Positions 1 to 7,935 of a stretch of DNA of 44,785 nt are shown piece by piece. Below the pieces are notes generated by a model, which saw only the letters and a list, made by a program, of their open reading frames with translations, was not told the origin of the DNA and did no database searches. Each line of letters starts with the position of its first letter. Position 1 is the first letter of the stretch. The position numbers and the translations under genes were made by a program. Source of the DNA: Chloroflexi bacterium 13_1_40CM_65_17. GTDB lineage: Bacteria; Chloroflexota; Dormibacteria; Dormibacterales; Dormibacteraceae. The stretch lies in NCBI GenBank assembly GCA_001917815.1, contig MNES01000079.1, positions 1-44,785 of the forward strand, in the 5' to 3' direction.

Positions 1-1358
1 TCCGTGCGCCCCAGCCGCTCCTCGGCCTCGAAGGGCAGTTCGAAGAGCCCGGCCTGGAGGTGGCCAGCGAGAAGCAGAAGGTTGTCCGGGTCGATGAGCC
101 CCTCCTCGGGGTCTGTGCTCAGGAAGTACTCCGGGTGGCGGACGATGAACTGGTCGAGAGGCGAGCTCGACGCCACGAACACACCCACCGACCCCGAGCG
201 ACGGCCCGCCCTGCCCAGCTGCTGCCAGGTCGAGGCGATGGTGCCGGGATAGCCGACCAGGATCGCCGCCTGCAGGCTGCCGATGTCGATGCCTAGCTCG
301 AGCGCGTTGGTGCTGACGACGGCGGTTATCTGTCCGTCGCGCAGCCCGGCCTCGATCTCGCGCCGATGCAGGGGGAGATAGCCTGCCCGGTACCCTCGCA
401 CGCGCTGGGCGGCATCGAGGCGGGGGGCGAGGTCCTGGCGCAGGTAGCTCAGCATCACCTCCACCTGGAGCCGGCTGCGGCAGAACAGGATGGTCTGCAC
501 GCCTGACCTGATCCACGGCGCGGCGATGCGGCGCCCTTCGAGCATCGAGCTGCGGCGGATACCCATCTCGCGACTGATCAGCGGCGGGTTGTAGAAGATG
601 AGGCGTCGCTCTCCACGCGGCGCGCCGCTTCGCTCGATGAGCTCGATGTTCTCTTCTTCTAGCAGCCTTTTCGCAAGGTCGAGTGGGTTGGCGATGGTCG
701 CCGACGCGCAAATGAACGTCGGACTCGATCCATAGAAAGCACAGATACGCTTCAGGCGGCGGATGACGTTGGCGACCTGGCTCCCGAACAGCCCGCGATA
801 TGTGTGCAGCTCGTCGATGACGACGAACTCGAGGGTCGAGAAGAGCCGTCGCCAGCGGGTGTGATGAGGAAGGATGCCGGTGTGGAGCATGTCCGGATTC
901 GTCATCACGACGTGTCCCGCCTCGCGGATGGCGGTGCGGCGTCCGGGCGCCGTGTCGCCGTCGTATGTATCGATGCGGACGTCGATCGGTAGTCCGTGCT
1001 TGAGCGCGCTCAGCTCCGCCAGCTGGTCTTGGGCCAGCGCTTTGGTCGGAAACAGGTAAAGAGCTCGCCTCTCCGGATTCTCGAGCAGGCGCTGCAGAAC
1101 CGGCAGGTTGTAACAGAGCGTCTTGCCGCTGGCGGTCGGCGTAACCACAACGAGGTGGCGACCGTTGCGGACGGCGTGATATGCGTCTGCCTGGTGGGTG
1201 TAGAGGCGTTCGATGCCGCGCGTGGCAAGCGCCGCGACCAGCTCCGGCCGCAGCTCAGGGGGCAGCAGAGCCAGCTGGGCTGATGTACCCGGAATGACGT
1301 GGTCCAGCGTTATCTCTCCCGGAAAGTCATTGGGAATGAACGCAGGCGAGTTGGACAT
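1..1358 (-). CDS. DEAD/DEAH-box helicase, MrfA/YprA (DUF1998) family, C-terminus cut off
   Basis: This is the N-terminal 452 residues of a superfamily 2 helicase; the window edge removes the rest. Motif I is TPTASGKT (residues 73-80), the Walker B box is DELH (182-185) followed by TYRGLFGSQVANV, and motif III is SAT in ASATIANP (219-224). The second RecA lobe follows, with LGRAGRRSGS near the edge. The DELHTYRG and SATIANP signatures fit the YprA/MrfA family, whose Bacillus member repairs mitomycin-type DNA damage; full-length members are about 750 residues and carry a zinc-binding DUF1998 domain, which cannot be seen here. The ATG start at 1358 fits the family N-terminus. A LexA-like palindrome and a -35/-10 pair lie just upstream. 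The 5' end overlaps the likely start of the divergent sigma gene. The family call is firm; the exact repair role is inferred. Confidence 0.9.
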   Translation of the reverse strand, partial: MSNSPAFIPNDFPGEITLDHVIPGTSAQLALLPPELRPELVAALATRGIERLYTHQADAYHAVRNGRHLVVVTPTASGKTLCYNLPVLQRLLENPERRALYLFPTKALAQDQLAELSALKHGLPIDVRIDTYDGDTAPGRRTAIREAGHVVMTNPDMLHTGILPHHTRWRRLFSTLEFVVIDELHTYRGLFGSQVANVIRRLKRICAFYGSSPTFICASATIANPLDLAKRLLEEENIELIERSGAPRGERRLIFYNPPLISREMGIRRSSMLEGRRIAAPWIRSGVQTILFCRSRLQVEVMLSYLRQDLAPRLDAAQRVRGYRAGYLPLHRREIEAGLRDGQITAVVSTNALELGIDIGSLQAAILVGYPGTIASTWQQLGRAGRRSGSVGVFVASSSPLDQFIVRHPEYFLSTDPEEGLIDPDNLLLLAGHLQAGLFELPFEAEERLGRT

Positions 1359-1950
1359 CACGCGCCAAGGAAGGTATACGAACATTCGTTCGGAGTCAAG
1401 CGAGCAGGAGCTGGTGGAGCGGGTTGCTGAATACCAACCGGGTTCAGCCGCTGACTTCGAGCGCCTCTACCGGAATTCGTACCGCCGGATCCTGGGGACG
1501 CTCGTCACAATGCTGCGCGATCGTGCGGCGGCTGAAGACTGCACGCAGGATGCGTTCGAGCGAGCATTCAAGGCCTGGAAGTCATGGCGTCCTGATGCGC
1601 CCGCCGAAGCCTGGCTGCACCGCATCGCGATCAACGTGGCCATCAACGGCCAGCGTCGCGAGCGGCTCCAGGAGGCGGGCGCTTTGGTGCTTCGCCTTGG
1701 GCGACCCTCCCCGCCGGCAGACGTGGCGGCGGTGGCGGAACGATCTGAGCTCTTGAACGCCTTACGCAAGCTGCCCCCGAAGCAAGCCGCCGCCATCGTC
1801 CTCCGCCACTTCCACGGCTACAGCAACCGCGAGATCGCGATCTCGCTGGGCGTGCCCGAGCGGACAGTCGCCTCTCGCCTGGCTGCAGCCCGCGGCCGGC
1901 TGCAGCGGCTGCTGGAAGGCACACGTGCCGCGCCAAAGAAAAATGGGTAA
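1336..1950 (+). CDS. RNA polymerase ECF sigma factor
   Basis: A sigma-70 family extracytoplasmic-function sigma factor of about 204 residues. Region 2 is visible in the stretch LYRNSYRRILGTLVTMLRD followed by AAEDCTQDAFERAFKAW and WLHRIAINVAIN. Region 4 has LRKLPPKQAAAIVLRHFHGY and the helix-turn-helix SNREIAISLGVPERTVASRL. Downstream is a small putative membrane protein that could be its partner. The start is uncertain: ATG 1336 has a GGAAAG about 10 nt upstream, TTG 1351 and GTG 1414 are alternatives, and conserved residues begin near 1405. With ATG 1336 the gene overlaps the divergent helicase by 23 bases and contains the LexA-like box. No anti-sigma gene with a zinc motif is adjacent. Confidence 0.85.
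   Translation: MNAGELDITRQGRYTNIRSESSEQELVERVAEYQPGSAADFERLYRNSYRRILGTLVTMLRDRAAAEDCTQDAFERAFKAWKSWRPDAPAEAWLHRIAINVAINGQRRERLQEAGALVLRLGRPSPPADVAAVAERSELLNALRKLPPKQAAAIVLRHFHGYSNREIAISLGVPERTVASRLAAARGRLQRLLEGTRAAPKKNG
1373..1399 (-). promoter_or_regulatory. Candidate LexA (SOS) operator inside the helicase promoter
   Basis: The palindrome CGAAC-ATTC-GTTCG occupies 1379-1392. It closely matches the Gram-positive LexA (DinR) box, CGAAC-N4-GTTC type. On the minus strand a TTGACT hexamer (1399-1394) lies immediately upstream and TATACC (1378-1373) immediately downstream, so the box fills the spacer of a candidate promoter whose start would be a few bases before the helicase ATG at 1358. The spacer is only 15 nt, which is short. 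Assignment to LexA is inference from the motif and the neighbouring repair gene. Confidence 0.55.
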
Positions 1951-1980
1951 TCGGCGCCTGAAGTTGGTTCCTACTTGCCG

Positions 1981-2553
1981 ATGAACGGGCCAGGCGACTT
2001 CGAGCGTGAGCTGGAGCAGGAGCTGCACCGGATCCTGGATCCGATCGCGGCCGCGCCCATCCCGCTTCGAAGAGCCAGGTTGTCAGGAGGGATCATGAAG
2101 AGGCTGGTGGGCGGTGCGGGAGCCGCGATCGGTCTCAAGGTTTTGACCGGCTTCGCCGTCGCCGCTTTCGCGGCGGTGGCAGCTGGGGCCGCCACCGAGG
2201 TCGCGGTCACCGGCAGCTTGAATCCCGCGGACTGGGGCCAGCAGGTCACCCAGACGGTGCAGACGTGCAAGGACACGCTGCGAGCGTCCGGCACGCGCGG
2301 TATTGGTCCCTGCGTGAGCGCGATTGCCAAGCAGCACGGCGAGCAGGTGAGCGACAGCCACCAGGCAAGCAAAGCCCGCGAGAACAGCGGCAAGGACAAC
2401 GGCAAGGGCGATGGCAAGGGCCACGACAAGGGCAACGGCAGCGGCAACAGCATTGGCAACGGAAATGGGAACGGGAACGGCCACAAGCCGTCGGGCTCCG
2501 GTAGCAACCCAGGCAGCAGCCAATCGGGGTCCTCGATGCTCTTCGTCGCCTAG
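1981..2553 (+). CDS. Putative membrane protein with Gly/Asn/Lys-rich tail
   Basis: I do not recognise a family. The 190-residue product has a charged N-terminal segment (FERELEQELHRILDP) that could face the cytoplasm, then one hydrophobic stretch around residues 45-70 (LTGFAVAAFAAVAAGAATEV), then a region with two cysteines in TCKDTLRAS and IGPCVSAI. The tail from about residue 125 is low complexity, built from Gly, Asn, Lys, Asp and Ser with runs of GN pairs. The layout of N-in tail, single membrane helix and outside domain, directly behind an ECF sigma gene, is what a sigma-regulating partner looks like, but no anti-sigma motif is visible. ATG 1981 is preferred to TTG 1975. Confidence 0.7.
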   Translation: MNGPGDFERELEQELHRILDPIAAAPIPLRRARLSGGIMKRLVGGAGAAIGLKVLTGFAVAAFAAVAAGAATEVAVTGSLNPADWGQQVTQTVQTCKDTLRASGTRGIGPCVSAIAKQHGEQVSDSHQASKARENSGKDNGKGDGKGHDKGNGSGNSIGNGNGNGNGHKPSGSGSNPGSSQSGSSMLFVA

Positions 2554-2588
2554 CCCCTAGGACGGTTAGCAAGGACCCATCCTCTCGT

Positions 2589-2614
2589 GGGGCCGGGCCG
2601 CAAGGCTCGGCCCC
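2589..2614. terminator. Bidirectional terminator hairpin between convergent genes
   Basis: An 11-bp stem, GGGGCCGGGCC pairing with GGCTCGGCCCC (one G-U pair), encloses a GCAA tetraloop. It lies between the stop codons of the low-complexity protein gene and cysS. No strong T-tract follows on either side. Confidence 0.7.
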
Positions 2615-2618
2615 CTCA

Positions 2619-4019
2619 CTATTTCCTGGAGGCCACCCTCCAACGCTGGCCTTCAGCAGTGTCGGTGACCGCAACCCCCATCGCGGCGAGCTCGTCTCGT
2701 AGGCGATCCGACGCCTGGAAGTCCTTTGCGGCTCGAGCCTTGTCGCGTGCCGCGAGCAATGCCGCCGCGCCGCCTGGCAGCTCCCGGCGGGGCGCTGCGC
2801 GGTCGAGGTCCAAACCCAGGACCGCGTCCCAGCGGCGAAGCAGCTGTGCCTTGGCGGTCGCCGTTAGATCGGCTCGAACCACTTCAGCGACCAGCGCCAT
2901 CGCCGCGGGAAGGTCGAGGTCATCGGCTATCGCCGCACGAAAACGGGCCTCGTACGCCTCGGCTTCGTGGGCGTCAGGACCTGCGTCACCGCGCGCCGCC
3001 CAATCCGCCACCCGTTCGCGGAGCTGTTTCAGAGCGCGATCCGCCCCGGCCAAACCCTCGGTGCTGAAGTTGAGCTTGGTGCGGTACTTCGCCTGAAGGG
3101 CGAGGTAACGGAACGCGAGCGGATCGAAACCCTGGTCGACCAGTTCGGTGGCGCGAAAGAAGTTGCCCGCAGACTTCGCCATTCTCGAACCCGCAAGCAG
3201 GAGCAAGCCACCGTGCATCCAGTAGTTCACGACACGACGGCCGGTCGCGCCCTCCGACTGCGCGAGCTCGGCCTCATGGTGGGGGAAGACGTTGTCGGCG
3301 CCGCCGGTGTGAATGTCGAACCGGTCGCCGAGCAGCGACATCGACATCGCCGAGCATTCGATGTGCCACCCGGGAAAGCCATCTCCCCACGGGCTTGGCC
3401 AAACCTGGAGGCGGTGTTCCCCGGCTGCCTTCCACAACGTGAAGTCGCCGGGATGTCGCTTGCGTGGGTCGACCTCGCCTCGAGATCCGGTGAGGAGCTT
3501 GTCAGTGGTGTTGCGCGAGAGCCGTCCGTATGAGGGGAAGCTGGCGATGTCGTAATACACCGTGCCGCCCACCTCGTACGCATGTCCCTTGGCGATAAGG
3601 ATCGAAATGAGATCGATCATCTTCGGGATGTACCGCGTGGCTCTCGGGTAGTGGTCGGCGGCGCGGATGTTGACCAGGGCCGCGTCCTGCATGAACGCGT
3701 CCGTGTAATACGCGGCGATTTCCTCTGGCGATTTGCTCTCGAGCCGGGCCGAGACGAGCATTTTGTCCTCGCCGCGGTCGAACGTGTCATCGGTCAGGTG
3801 CCCGACGTCAGTGATGTTCATCACCTGCTCGGTGTGGTACCCGAGGTACTCGAGGCTCCGGCGCAACAGGTCTGGGAGCATGAACGTGCGCAGGTTGCCG
3901 ACGTGGACGTACCGGTAGACGGTCGGGCCGCAGGAGTAGATGCGGACCGCTCCTGGCTGTAGCGGTCGCAGCTCCTCCTTCTGCCGGGTGAGTGTGTTGT
4001 ACAGGCGCAAGCTCGTCAT
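2619..4019 (-). CDS. cysS: Cysteinyl-tRNA synthetase
   Basis: Class I aminoacyl-tRNA synthetase that charges tRNA-Cys; 466 residues, the usual length. The HIGH signature is HVGN (39-42) in PTVYRYVHVGNLRTF. The KMSKS loop is the variant RMAKS (279-283) followed by AGNF. The cysteine-binding zinc site is complete: Cys30 in YSCGPTVY, Cys222 in WHIECSAM, and His/Glu in FPHHEAE (245-251). The ATG at 4019 gives the standard N-terminus (MTSLRLYNTLTRQ); an in-frame upstream extension to 4112 would overlap the divergent gene and has no family counterpart. It is divergent from the molybdopterin-binding gene with only 12 bases between the two starts, so the promoters must lie within the opposite gene or drive nearly leaderless mRNAs. 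Confidence 0.97.
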   Translation of the reverse strand: MTSLRLYNTLTRQKEELRPLQPGAVRIYSCGPTVYRYVHVGNLRTFMLPDLLRRSLEYLGYHTEQVMNITDVGHLTDDTFDRGEDKMLVSARLESKSPEEIAAYYTDAFMQDAALVNIRAADHYPRATRYIPKMIDLISILIAKGHAYEVGGTVYYDIASFPSYGRLSRNTTDKLLTGSRGEVDPRKRHPGDFTLWKAAGEHRLQVWPSPWGDGFPGWHIECSAMSMSLLGDRFDIHTGGADNVFPHHEAELAQSEGATGRRVVNYWMHGGLLLLAGSRMAKSAGNFFRATELVDQGFDPLAFRYLALQAKYRTKLNFSTEGLAGADRALKQLRERVADWAARGDAGPDAHEAEAYEARFRAAIADDLDLPAAMALVAEVVRADLTATAKAQLLRRWDAVLGLDLDRAAPRRELPGGAAALLAARDKARAAKDFQASDRLRDELAAMGVAVTDTAEGQRWRVASRK

Positions 4020-4031
4020 GAGATCGAATCT

Positions 4032-5036
4032 ATGCTCACAGTAATGCGAGCCCACAAGCTTGAAGGGCGGAAGGCGACGCCGGCGGACGTCGAAGGCCGG
4101 GTCCTCGTCCACGACCTGGGCCCGGACCTACGCAAGGGCACGGTGCTCACGCGGGAGCATCTCGACCGTGTGCTGCAGGCGGGAGAGGTTCACATCGTGG
4201 AGCTCGAGCCTGGCGACATCCACGAGGACGCCGCGGCGAAAAGGCTCGCTGCCGCCCTGGCGGGGACGAACCTGGAGCCACAGTCACCGGTGCAGAGCCA
4301 GGCCAGGTTGATCGCCGGAAGACGTGGATTGGTGCGGGTTCGAGCCGACCTGGTCGATGCGATCAACGCCCTTGGATATGTGTCCGTTTTCACGCTGATG
4401 GACGGTCAGGCCGTGACGACGGGCGAGGAGGTTGCCGGCTGCAAGGTCACGCCGGTCGCAGTGCCCGGGCGGCTCATCGAGGACGCCGAGCGGATAGCGC
4501 GCGAGCAAGGCCCGATCCTCGAGCTGTTGCCTTTCCGACCACTACGCACATTCGTCGTCGCGACCGAACGTCTCAAGCCGAAGGCGCGGGACCTGTTCCG
4601 TGCCGCGGTCACCGCAAAGCTCGGCTGGTATGGGGCTGAGGTGCTCGCCGTGCGCGAGGTCGCGCGAACCTCGGACGCAGTCGCGCGGGCATACCGCGAA
4701 GCCGCGGACATGGAGGCCGAGCTGATCCTGTTCGCGGGCGCGTCGGCGATCGATCCATTGGATCCCGCCTACGCGGAGCTGACGAATGCCGGAGGGCAGC
4801 TTCTCCAGCTCGGCGCGCCGATGCACCCGGGCAGCATGCTGTGGCTGGCTCGGCTGGACGGCGCGGCGGTCGTCGGCGTGGCCTCGTGTGCGGGCTTTGG
4901 GCGATCGAGCTCCCTTGATCTATTGCTGCCCTTCGTCTTCGCTTACGGTCGAGCCGACGCCAAGGACCTGCTCCGGCTCGGCCACGGAGGCTTGATCGAA
5001 TCCGCGGCCGGTCGGCGCTTCCCTCCCTACTCGTGA
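4032..5036 (+). CDS. Molybdopterin-binding (MoeA/MoaB-like) protein
   Basis: A 334-residue protein resembling the short MoeA-related molybdopterin-binding proteins. The N-terminal part (EGRVLVHDLGPDLRKGTVL, then VELEPGDIHEDAAAKRLAAA) matches the MoeA-like linker region. The C-terminal half looks like a MoaB/MogA-type fold: LRTFVVATERLKPKARDLFR, then AELILFAGASAIDPLDPAY, then LGAPMHPGSMLWLARL. Such proteins bind molybdopterin or assist late cofactor synthesis, but no other Mo-cofactor gene is in the window, so the exact job is open. ATG 4044 is an alternative start; neither has a clear Shine-Dalgarno. It heads a tight three-gene operon, its TGA sharing bases with the GTG start of the DUF309 gene. 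Confidence 0.75.
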   Translation: MLTVMRAHKLEGRKATPADVEGRVLVHDLGPDLRKGTVLTREHLDRVLQAGEVHIVELEPGDIHEDAAAKRLAAALAGTNLEPQSPVQSQARLIAGRRGLVRVRADLVDAINALGYVSVFTLMDGQAVTTGEEVAGCKVTPVAVPGRLIEDAERIAREQGPILELLPFRPLRTFVVATERLKPKARDLFRAAVTAKLGWYGAEVLAVREVARTSDAVARAYREAADMEAELILFAGASAIDPLDPAYAELTNAGGQLLQLGAPMHPGSMLWLARLDGAAVVGVASCAGFGRSSSLDLLLPFVFAYGRADAKDLLRLGHGGLIESAAGRRFPPYS

Positions 5037-5371
5037 CCCCTGGCCTGAGGCGCGGGGTCGAGCTGTTCAACGGCGGGCGCTACTGGGACGCCCACGAAGT
5101 CTGGGAGCACGAGTGGATGCCGGATCGCAAGGGGCTGGAGTCAGGTTTCTACAAAGGCCTGATCCAGGTGGCTGCCGGTTGCCTGCACTACACGCGGCAC
5201 AACCGGCGCGGCGCCGTCAACAAGTGGCGAAGCGGCGCAGACTATCTGCGGCCTTATCTCCCCGTGCATCGAGGCATCAGCCTCGCGCCGCTCGTGAGAT
5301 CGGTTGACGGCTACCTCGAGGCGATGGACGAGCGAGGGTGGCCGGAGCTGGTCATGCCGATAATCGCCTGA
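5033..5371 (+). CDS. DUF309 domain protein
   Basis: A 112-residue DUF309 protein. The family signature is clear: LFNGGRYWDAHEVWEHEW near the N-terminus, then FYKGLIQVAAGCLHYTRHN, then a helical tail. The fold is a small helical bundle; DUF309 proteins have no established biochemical role. The GTG start at 5033 overlaps the previous stop (GTGA), and its own TGA overlaps the ATG of the HD-domain gene, so all three are probably translated as one coupled unit. Confidence 0.85.
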   Translation: MTPGLRRGVELFNGGRYWDAHEVWEHEWMPDRKGLESGFYKGLIQVAAGCLHYTRHNRRGAVNKWRSGADYLRPYLPVHRGISLAPLVRSVDGYLEAMDERGWPELVMPIIA

Positions 5372-6753
5372 TGGCCGAGCTGCCTCCCGAGTATTCCCGG
5401 GTCAACCTGTCGAGCGATCCGATCTACCGATACCTTCGCATCACAAAGGGTGGGCCGGGCGGCGTGCCTGGGACCTCGGCGGAGCAGGACCTGGTCGACA
5501 GCGCCTGGCTGCAGCGGCTCCGCCGCATTCACCAGCTGCAGAGTGCGTGGTGGGTTTTCGCGACCGCGGAGCACTCCCGGTTTCAGCACGCCCTGGGCGC
5601 CATGCACCTCGCCGGGAAGTGGGCACGCCACCTGCATCCGACGCTCATGACCGCTTGCGCTGGTACGCCGTCGGTCGCCCTGGTCGAAGAGACCATGCGG
5701 ATGGCGGGCTTGCTGCACGACGTCGGTCACGGCCCGTTCGGTCATTTCTTCGACGAGAACTACCTGGACACCTGGCGCATCGACCACGAGGTCATCGGGC
5801 GCGCCCTGATCACCGGACCGCTGGGCGACCTGGTCGGCGGGCTGGCCGCCTCCCCAATCGCCGACTTCGAGCACGGCGAGCGGATCGATCCGCGCTGGGT
5901 GGCCTACCTCATTGCCGGCGGCGAGCTCGACGGTTTTGTCCCGCCTGCCTGGCTCGCCGCCCTGAAGCCCGCCCTGGTCGGCGCCTACTCGGCGGACAAC
6001 ATGGACTACGTCCCTCGCGATTCCTATATATGTGGTGTGTCCGCCGGGCCGGTGGACATCCAGCGCATCCTCCACTATTCCTTTATCTCTGAGCGGGGCC
6101 TGACGCTCCACGCGCACGCCGCAGAAGCCCTCTACATGTTCCTGAGCGCGCGGCTCTACCTCTATCACCAGGTGTATTTCCATCGCACCGTTCGGCGCAT
6201 CGATCTGCAGCTGCGCGAGGTCTTCCGCCCCACCGTCGAGCTGCTCCTGGGCGGCAACCCGCTCGAGCGGCTCGACAGCTACCTGATGTTCACGGAGTGG
6301 GCCCTCCTTTCGGAGGTCAACCGCTGGGCGCTCGGCGAGGGCGACGCTCGGCGGCGTGAGCTCGGCAAGGCCTGGGCCGACGTCGTGGCCCGCAAGCTGA
6401 AGTGGCGGCTCATCTACCAGGGCCATTCCGACGCTCCGGACGTAACCAGTCCGGCGCTCAGCGTCACCCGGGACCAGTTCGCGTCAATGCTCCGCGACAG
6501 GCTGCCGGCCAAGGTGCGCGACATAGAGTTCGAGGTCGATGTGGCAGCTCAGGAGTCGCGGGCTTTCAATCCGATGAATGAGACCGCCGACATCCTGGTT
6601 TACGACCCGCTCGAAGATCGCTACCAGCAGAGCCGGGTGCTCGATCTGTTCCGGCGCCTGCCTGTTCGCATGACCCTGTTCCGGATCTTCGCGCGGGATG
6701 CGGCGCACAGCCGTGAGCTGATCAGAGCGGCCAACGAGGTTCTCGGCAGCTAA
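5371..6753 (+). CDS. HD-domain phosphohydrolase, SAMHD1/dNTPase-like
   Basis: A 460-residue HD-superfamily protein of the COG1078 (SAMHD1/dGTPase-like) type. The metal-site residues are visible: His73 in EHSRFQHALG, His116-Asp117 in GLLHDVGHGPFGH with further histidines, and the DNMDYVPRD motif later, which corresponds to the conserved DxxDYxxRD of this family. These enzymes remove triphosphate from dNTPs or act on related nucleotides; the substrate here cannot be read from sequence. The ATG at 5371 shares a base with the DUF309 stop. The stop overlaps that of the convergent FmdB-like gene by four bases. Calling it a dNTPase is inference from family membership. Confidence 0.88.
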   Translation: MAELPPEYSRVNLSSDPIYRYLRITKGGPGGVPGTSAEQDLVDSAWLQRLRRIHQLQSAWWVFATAEHSRFQHALGAMHLAGKWARHLHPTLMTACAGTPSVALVEETMRMAGLLHDVGHGPFGHFFDENYLDTWRIDHEVIGRALITGPLGDLVGGLAASPIADFEHGERIDPRWVAYLIAGGELDGFVPPAWLAALKPALVGAYSADNMDYVPRDSYICGVSAGPVDIQRILHYSFISERGLTLHAHAAEALYMFLSARLYLYHQVYFHRTVRRIDLQLREVFRPTVELLLGGNPLERLDSYLMFTEWALLSEVNRWALGEGDARRRELGKAWADVVARKLKWRLIYQGHSDAPDVTSPALSVTRDQFASMLRDRLPAKVRDIEFEVDVAAQESRAFNPMNETADILVYDPLEDRYQQSRVLDLFRRLPVRMTLFRIFARDAAHSRELIRAANEVLGS

Positions 6754-7010
6754 TAGTCGTCTTCGCCGCCGTCGAACCCGCCACCCGAGTCGTCCTCGCC
6801 GCCGAAGTCGCCGCCGCCACCGCCGAGGTCGTCACCGCCGAAGTCGTCGCCGGCGTCTTCGCCCGAACGCGCGGTCGCGAAGGTCGACACGAGGCGTTTC
6901 AGGGCGGGCTCCCCGCAGTGCGGGCATACGGGGTCAGGCGATGAGAAGCTCGGCAGGAGAGCCGACGATCGCTTGCCGCAGGCGTCGCAGCGGTACTCGT
7001 AGATCGGCAT
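6750..7010 (-). CDS. FmdB-family zinc ribbon protein with acidic Gly tail
   Basis: An 86-residue putative regulatory protein. It opens with the FmdB signature MPIYEYRCDACGKR; the zinc ribbon ligands are Cys8, Cys11, Cys29 and Cys32 (CPHC). From about residue 50 the chain is low complexity, almost only Gly, Asp and Glu, ending in GGEDDY. FmdB-type ribbons are widespread and mostly uncharacterised. The start lies 16 bases from the divergent dehydratase gene, and the stop overlaps that of the HD-domain gene. Confidence 0.88.
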   Translation of the reverse strand: MPIYEYRCDACGKRSSALLPSFSSPDPVCPHCGEPALKRLVSTFATARSGEDAGDDFGGDDLGGGGGDFGGEDDSGGGFDGGEDDY

Positions 7011-7026
7011 CCCCTACATTTTCGTC

Positions 7027-7935
7027 GTGATCGAGCTGGAGCGCATCCGCGCGGCCGCCGAGCGCGCACGCCCGCATGTCTATCGCACACCGCTGATCCC
7101 GGTCGACGCTGCGCTGCTCAAGCTCGAATGTCTCCAGCCGACGGGGAGCTTCAAAGTGCGCGGTTTCTTCGCCGCCGCGCTGTCGCTGCCGGACGAGAAG
7201 CGACGCCACGGCTTGATCACCGTCAGCGCCGGCAACGCCGCGCAGGCCTGCGCTTATGCGGCACACACCCTTGGAGTGCCGTGCCGAGTCGTCATGTACG
7301 ACACGGCGCCCGCGACCAAGATCGAAGGTGTCAAGCGGTGGGGCGGCAAGCCGTTGCTCATGCCTCGGCCGGCGCTCCTCGACTGGCTCGCCAACGCGGG
7401 TTGGGAGTCGGAGCCTGAGGCGTTCATCCATCCGTTCGCAGACGTTGAGGTGATGGCGGGTCATGGCGGCCTCGGCCTCGAGCTGATCGAGGACGCGCCC
7501 GACCTCGCGCGCGTCCTCATCCCCGTCGGTGGCGGAGGATTGATCGGCGGCACCGCGTCCGCCATCAAGAGCCTCCGTCCGGACGTCGAGGTGATCGGGG
7601 TGCAGTCGGACGGCTACTCGATGTGGACCCAGGTGCTGGAGGCGGGTGGTCCGGTCTCGATCACGCCCGACACGATCGCCGACGGCACGACGGCGCCGTT
7701 CGACGCCCGCATGCTCGGGCTGATGAGAGAAGTCGTAGATCGTTGGCTCACGGTGCCTGAGCCAAGGCTGCGGGCGGCGATCCCCGAGCTGGCGGTCGCG
7801 GGGAAGGTGGTTGCGGAGGGGGCGGGCGCCCTCGCCTACGCGGCGCTCGAGCAGCTGCCGCCCGGGCCGACAACCGTGGCCGTGGTCAGCGGCGGCAACA
7901 TCGACCCCAAGCTGCTGGCGACCCTGCTCAGCTAG
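7027..7935 (+). CDS. PLP-dependent threonine/serine dehydratase
   Basis: A fold-type II PLP enzyme of 302 residues that should deaminate threonine or serine (to 2-oxobutyrate or pyruvate). Lys43 in PTGSFKVRG forms the Schiff base, SAGN (67-70) contacts the substrate carboxylate and the glycine loop GGGGLIGG (168-175) holds the PLP phosphate. There is no C-terminal ACT regulatory domain, so this is the short, catabolic or racemase-like form rather than a feedback-regulated IlvA. The GTG start at 7027 gives the typical beginning (IELERIRAAAERARPHVYRTPL). The gene overlaps the convergent membrane-protein gene by eight bases. Confidence 0.9.
   Translation: MIELERIRAAAERARPHVYRTPLIPVDAALLKLECLQPTGSFKVRGFFAAALSLPDEKRRHGLITVSAGNAAQACAYAAHTLGVPCRVVMYDTAPATKIEGVKRWGGKPLLMPRPALLDWLANAGWESEPEAFIHPFADVEVMAGHGGLGLELIEDAPDLARVLIPVGGGGLIGGTASAIKSLRPDVEVIGVQSDGYSMWTQVLEAGGPVSITPDTIADGTTAPFDARMLGLMREVVDRWLTVPEPRLRAAIPELAVAGKVVAEGAGALAYAALEQLPPGPTTVAVVSGGNIDPKLLATLLS

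Noticed and set aside
1971-2674. Minus-strand and alternative-frame readings over the GN-rich gene, including proline/leucine-repeat and arginine-rich versions
   Set aside because: They arise from the repetitive codons of the plus-strand low-complexity tail. The plus frame has the membrane helix and sits directly behind the sigma gene.
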